A stretch of DNA of 64,000 bases. It comes from DASTFP01 sp963744345. GTDB taxonomy: Bacteria > Verrucomicrobiota > Verrucomicrobiia > Chthoniobacterales > Terrimicrobiaceae. The stretch is taken from positions 44,993 through 108,992 of the forward strand of contig CAVUTD010000016.1 in the NCBI GenBank assembly GCA_963744345.1, given 5' to 3'. The notes under the pieces were generated by a model. The model was not told the origin of the DNA. It searched no databases and saw only the letters and a program-made list of their open reading frames with translations. Every line of letters starts with the position of its first letter. Position 1 is the first letter of the stretch. The position numbers and the translations under genes were made by a program. Shown in pieces: positions 62,086 through 64,000 of this stretch.

Positions 62086-63402
62086 TCAGGATTCTTGTAA
62101 GCTATGTCTCGAGAGATACTTTCCTCCGATCCAGGCGAAAAGCTCACGCGGCTGGTCGAAGCCCCTAAGCTGATAGGGTCCGATCGACTGCACGTCCGTG
62201 CGAGCAAGCAGGTGGGCGAAGGGAGCCGACATCAGCAACCGCTGGCCGGCGACACTGCAGACCGTCTGGATTCGGCTTACTAAATTCACATCGCGCCCGA
62301 TGATCGTAAAATCGAGCCGACTTCCCGCACCGATATTGCCGTAACTGACCCTGCCGTGGTGCAGCGAAATGCCGACGCGCAATTCAGGCTCGCGCAACGC
62401 GACGGCATCAAGCCTCGCCAATGCTCTGAGCGCGGCGTCGAACGCTGCCGAGCAGTTCGTCGCGGGATCGGCCTCCCTCCGGAAAAACGCCAACACTGCG
62501 TCGCCCATGAATTTCAGGATCTCCCCGCCCGCGTCCACGATCGGGGGTACGATCTGATCAAAGTAGATGTTCAGGAGTTCAAGCACGCGGGTTTCCGGCA
62601 AGCGGTCGGAGAGCGCAGTGAAGTCACGCATATCACAAAGCATCAATGCGGCGTCGAGGCTCTCAAGGTTCGACCGCCGGATGTCTCCGGCGAGAATGCG
62701 TTGACCAGTAAGCGAGCCGACGTAAGTGTCGAGAAGGTTCGCCTCCCTTCGACGCACCGCTCGAAGTTCACAGGCGGTCCGCAGAGCCGGCACGATGCGA
62801 TGGACAGTCGCAAGCTCATCGGGTGTGAATCCGGCCGCGCGCTGTGTCCCGAACCCCGCACCGCCAACGTGCTCGAACGCGCCCATCAGCGGCACTAAGA
62901 CAAGTTCGCCGAGGCTGCATCGCGTGAAGAGGTCGTGCAACACCCCTGTCGCGGCTCGCGGATCGTCGCGAGGCACCACGACCCACTCGCCGCGCTCCAA
63001 GAGGAACCATGTGGAGTCATCCGCGATATTGAACCCATGTGCGCGATCCTGGATCTCGACCCCGCCGTCCAGCGACCAGACGGCTGATCGCCCAACGGTC
63101 TCCGGGTGTAGGGTGTGGAGGTGAAGCCCAAGACAGTCAAGGCCGAGGCCGGCAATCCTCAGTCTCCGAGCGAGGCCGTCGACGAGCCCGGCGTCGTCGA
63201 GACCCTGGCATTCGTCGCTCGTCAGCCACTCTAGAATCTCGTCAGCATCAGCAAAGGACGCTTCCCCGAACGGCACTTGTGGAGAATCCGAACGAGCGAG
63301 GTGGGAGCAGGAGGAACGAGCAAGCGTCGGACTTTCGCTTTGTGATGGCACACGCCAGTTCGACCTCGAACCGGCGCCGTTTCCCTGGGTGGTAGTTGTC
63401 AT
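62086..63402 (-). CDS. Class III adenylate/guanylate cyclase
   Basis: 438 aa, soluble. Residues about 45-250 look like a GAF-type sensor; the cyclase domain follows: LMLCDMRDFTALSDRLPETR (metal Asp), GGEILKFMGDAVLAFF (second metal Asp), LRVGISLHHGRVSYGNIGAG, SRLDFTIIGRDVNLVSRIQ. The transition-state Arg and Asn are in the last block. It makes a cyclic nucleotide signal; the input is unknown. It converges with glgX. Confidence 0.88.
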   Translation of the reverse strand: MTTTTQGNGAGSRSNWRVPSQSESPTLARSSCSHLARSDSPQVPFGEASFADADEILEWLTSDECQGLDDAGLVDGLARRLRIAGLGLDCLGLHLHTLHPETVGRSAVWSLDGGVEIQDRAHGFNIADDSTWFLLERGEWVVVPRDDPRAATGVLHDLFTRCSLGELVLVPLMGAFEHVGGAGFGTQRAAGFTPDELATVHRIVPALRTACELRAVRRREANLLDTYVGSLTGQRILAGDIRRSNLESLDAALMLCDMRDFTALSDRLPETRVLELLNIYFDQIVPPIVDAGGEILKFMGDAVLAFFRREADPATNCSAAFDAALRALARLDAVALREPELRVGISLHHGRVSYGNIGAGSRLDFTIIGRDVNLVSRIQTVCSVAGQRLLMSAPFAHLLARTDVQSIGPYQLRGFDQPRELFAWIGGKYLSRHSLQES

Positions 63403-63572
63403 GACTCAACTATCGGTCAGATAGCCTAAGCAACGCCATGGGGTTTACGGTAGATTTTCTACTGCTACCAAAGAGTTGATGCTTCCTCCCTCTTTCGAGT
63501 TAGAGGAGATCGACGGAGAGCCCGCCCCGCGGAATGCGTCCGACAGCCTTTGCAACGGCGGGAGCGACTTGG

Positions 63573-64000
63573 CTAAAGTTGAATCCAGCCGCGGCGAGTT
63601 GCCGTTGCGACGGCCTCGGTTCGACTGACCACATCCAACTTGGCAAAGATGCTTTTAACGTGGGTTTTCACGGTGCCTTCGCTGATGAATAGCTCGGCAC
63701 CGATCTCCTTGTTGCTCTTCCCTGCGGCTATCCGCCGCAGGACCTCGATTTCCCGCGCGCTCAAGGTTTCGCCGCTCACCCGCTCTGCCAACTTCGCGGC
63801 CAGCAGAGGTGGCAGGCAGGTCTCACCGGCGTAAACCCTGCGCACGCATTCCACCAGCGCATCTCGCGCAGTATCCTTCAACAGATAAGCTTTCGCACCC
63901 GCCTTGATCGCACGATAGATATCTTCATCACCATCAAAGGTGGTCAGCACGATGATCTGCGCCGTTTCGTCCATTTCGCGGATTTCTTTGATCGCGCCGA
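63573..64000 (-). CDS. NarL/FixJ-type response regulator, 5' partial
   Basis: The frame runs off the right edge: codons before the ATG at 63974 read AIKEIREMD, so that ATG is internal. Visible are the end of the receiver (IIVLTTFDGDEDIYRAIKAG, AKAYLLKD with the conserved Thr and Lys) and a LuxR-type HTH: LSAREIEVLRRIAAGKSNKE, IGAELFISEGTVKTHVKSIF. The phosphorylated Asp is outside the window. A partner histidine kinase is expected beyond the edge. Confidence 0.9.
   Translation of the reverse strand, partial: GAIKEIREMDETAQIIVLTTFDGDEDIYRAIKAGAKAYLLKDTARDALVECVRRVYAGETCLPPLLAAKLAERVSGETLSAREIEVLRRIAAGKSNKEIGAELFISEGTVKTHVKSIFAKLDVVSRTEAVATATRRGWIQL

Overview
The window looks like a chromosomal segment of a Verrucomicrobiota bacterium, probably of the Chthoniobacter/Spartobacteria side. 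This is an inference from gene content and protein style: futalosine-type menaquinone synthesis (MqnC), a three-enzyme bacterial ceramide cluster, GH130 and GlgX carbohydrate enzymes, and an ECF sigma factor paired with a giant Ser/Thr-kinase/WD40 protein. No rRNA or complete tRNA gene was seen, so the placement is not anchored by a marker.

Layout. 1-5400 (+): cell-wall amidase (5' cut by the window edge), papain-like secreted hydrolase, glutamate racemase, MqnC, a small ORF and a YhaM-type nuclease. 5400-8120 (-): secreted helical protein, PhoR-like kinase and PhoB-like regulator. 8400-15060: macrodomain protein, lipoprotein, divergent glgC/glmS, small lipoprotein, lgt and a ligase-associated exonuclease. 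15500-22300: ATP-dependent DNA ligase, M48 lipoprotein protease (signal peptide apparently frameshifted), FmdB-like protein, GH130 and leuA. 22435-27923 (-): HAD phosphatase, serine palmitoyltransferase, GNAT-like ceramide synthase candidate, ceramide-reductase candidate and YkuD transpeptidase, which form a probable sphingolipid operon. 28100-31900 (-): aldo/keto reductase, DUF1036 protein, class II ketose-bisphosphate aldolase and a DJ-1/PfpI protein. 32300-42700: two sugar ABC importers facing away from each other. The left one carries an RpiR regulator, a rhamnulokinase-like kinase and a class II aldolase and points to 6-deoxy-sugar use.

42700-57800 is a mosaic accessory region. It holds two about 95% identical MazEF cassettes 10.4 kb apart, three copies or relics of a DUF4160/DUF2442 pair, BrnTA, a frameshifted DUF3768 gene, an integrase relic, a truncated Old Yellow Enzyme gene, and repeated tRNA-3'-end-like sequences that could be attachment-site relics. 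At its centre lies an ECF sigma factor followed by a protein of about 2140 residues with the order zinc ribbon, Ser/Thr kinase, DUF4062-like, nSTAND1 NTPase, transmembrane helix and 17 near-identical WD40 repeats. Sigma factor and giant protein are broken by three small frameshifts. This locus is the best candidate for an undescribed system: a membrane-anchored STAND receptor coupled to a sigma factor, with a fast-evolving repeat domain, on what may be a decaying integrative element.

57800-64000 returns to ordinary genes: lipoprotein alpha/beta hydrolase, glgX, class III nucleotide cyclase and a NarL-type response regulator cut by the right edge.
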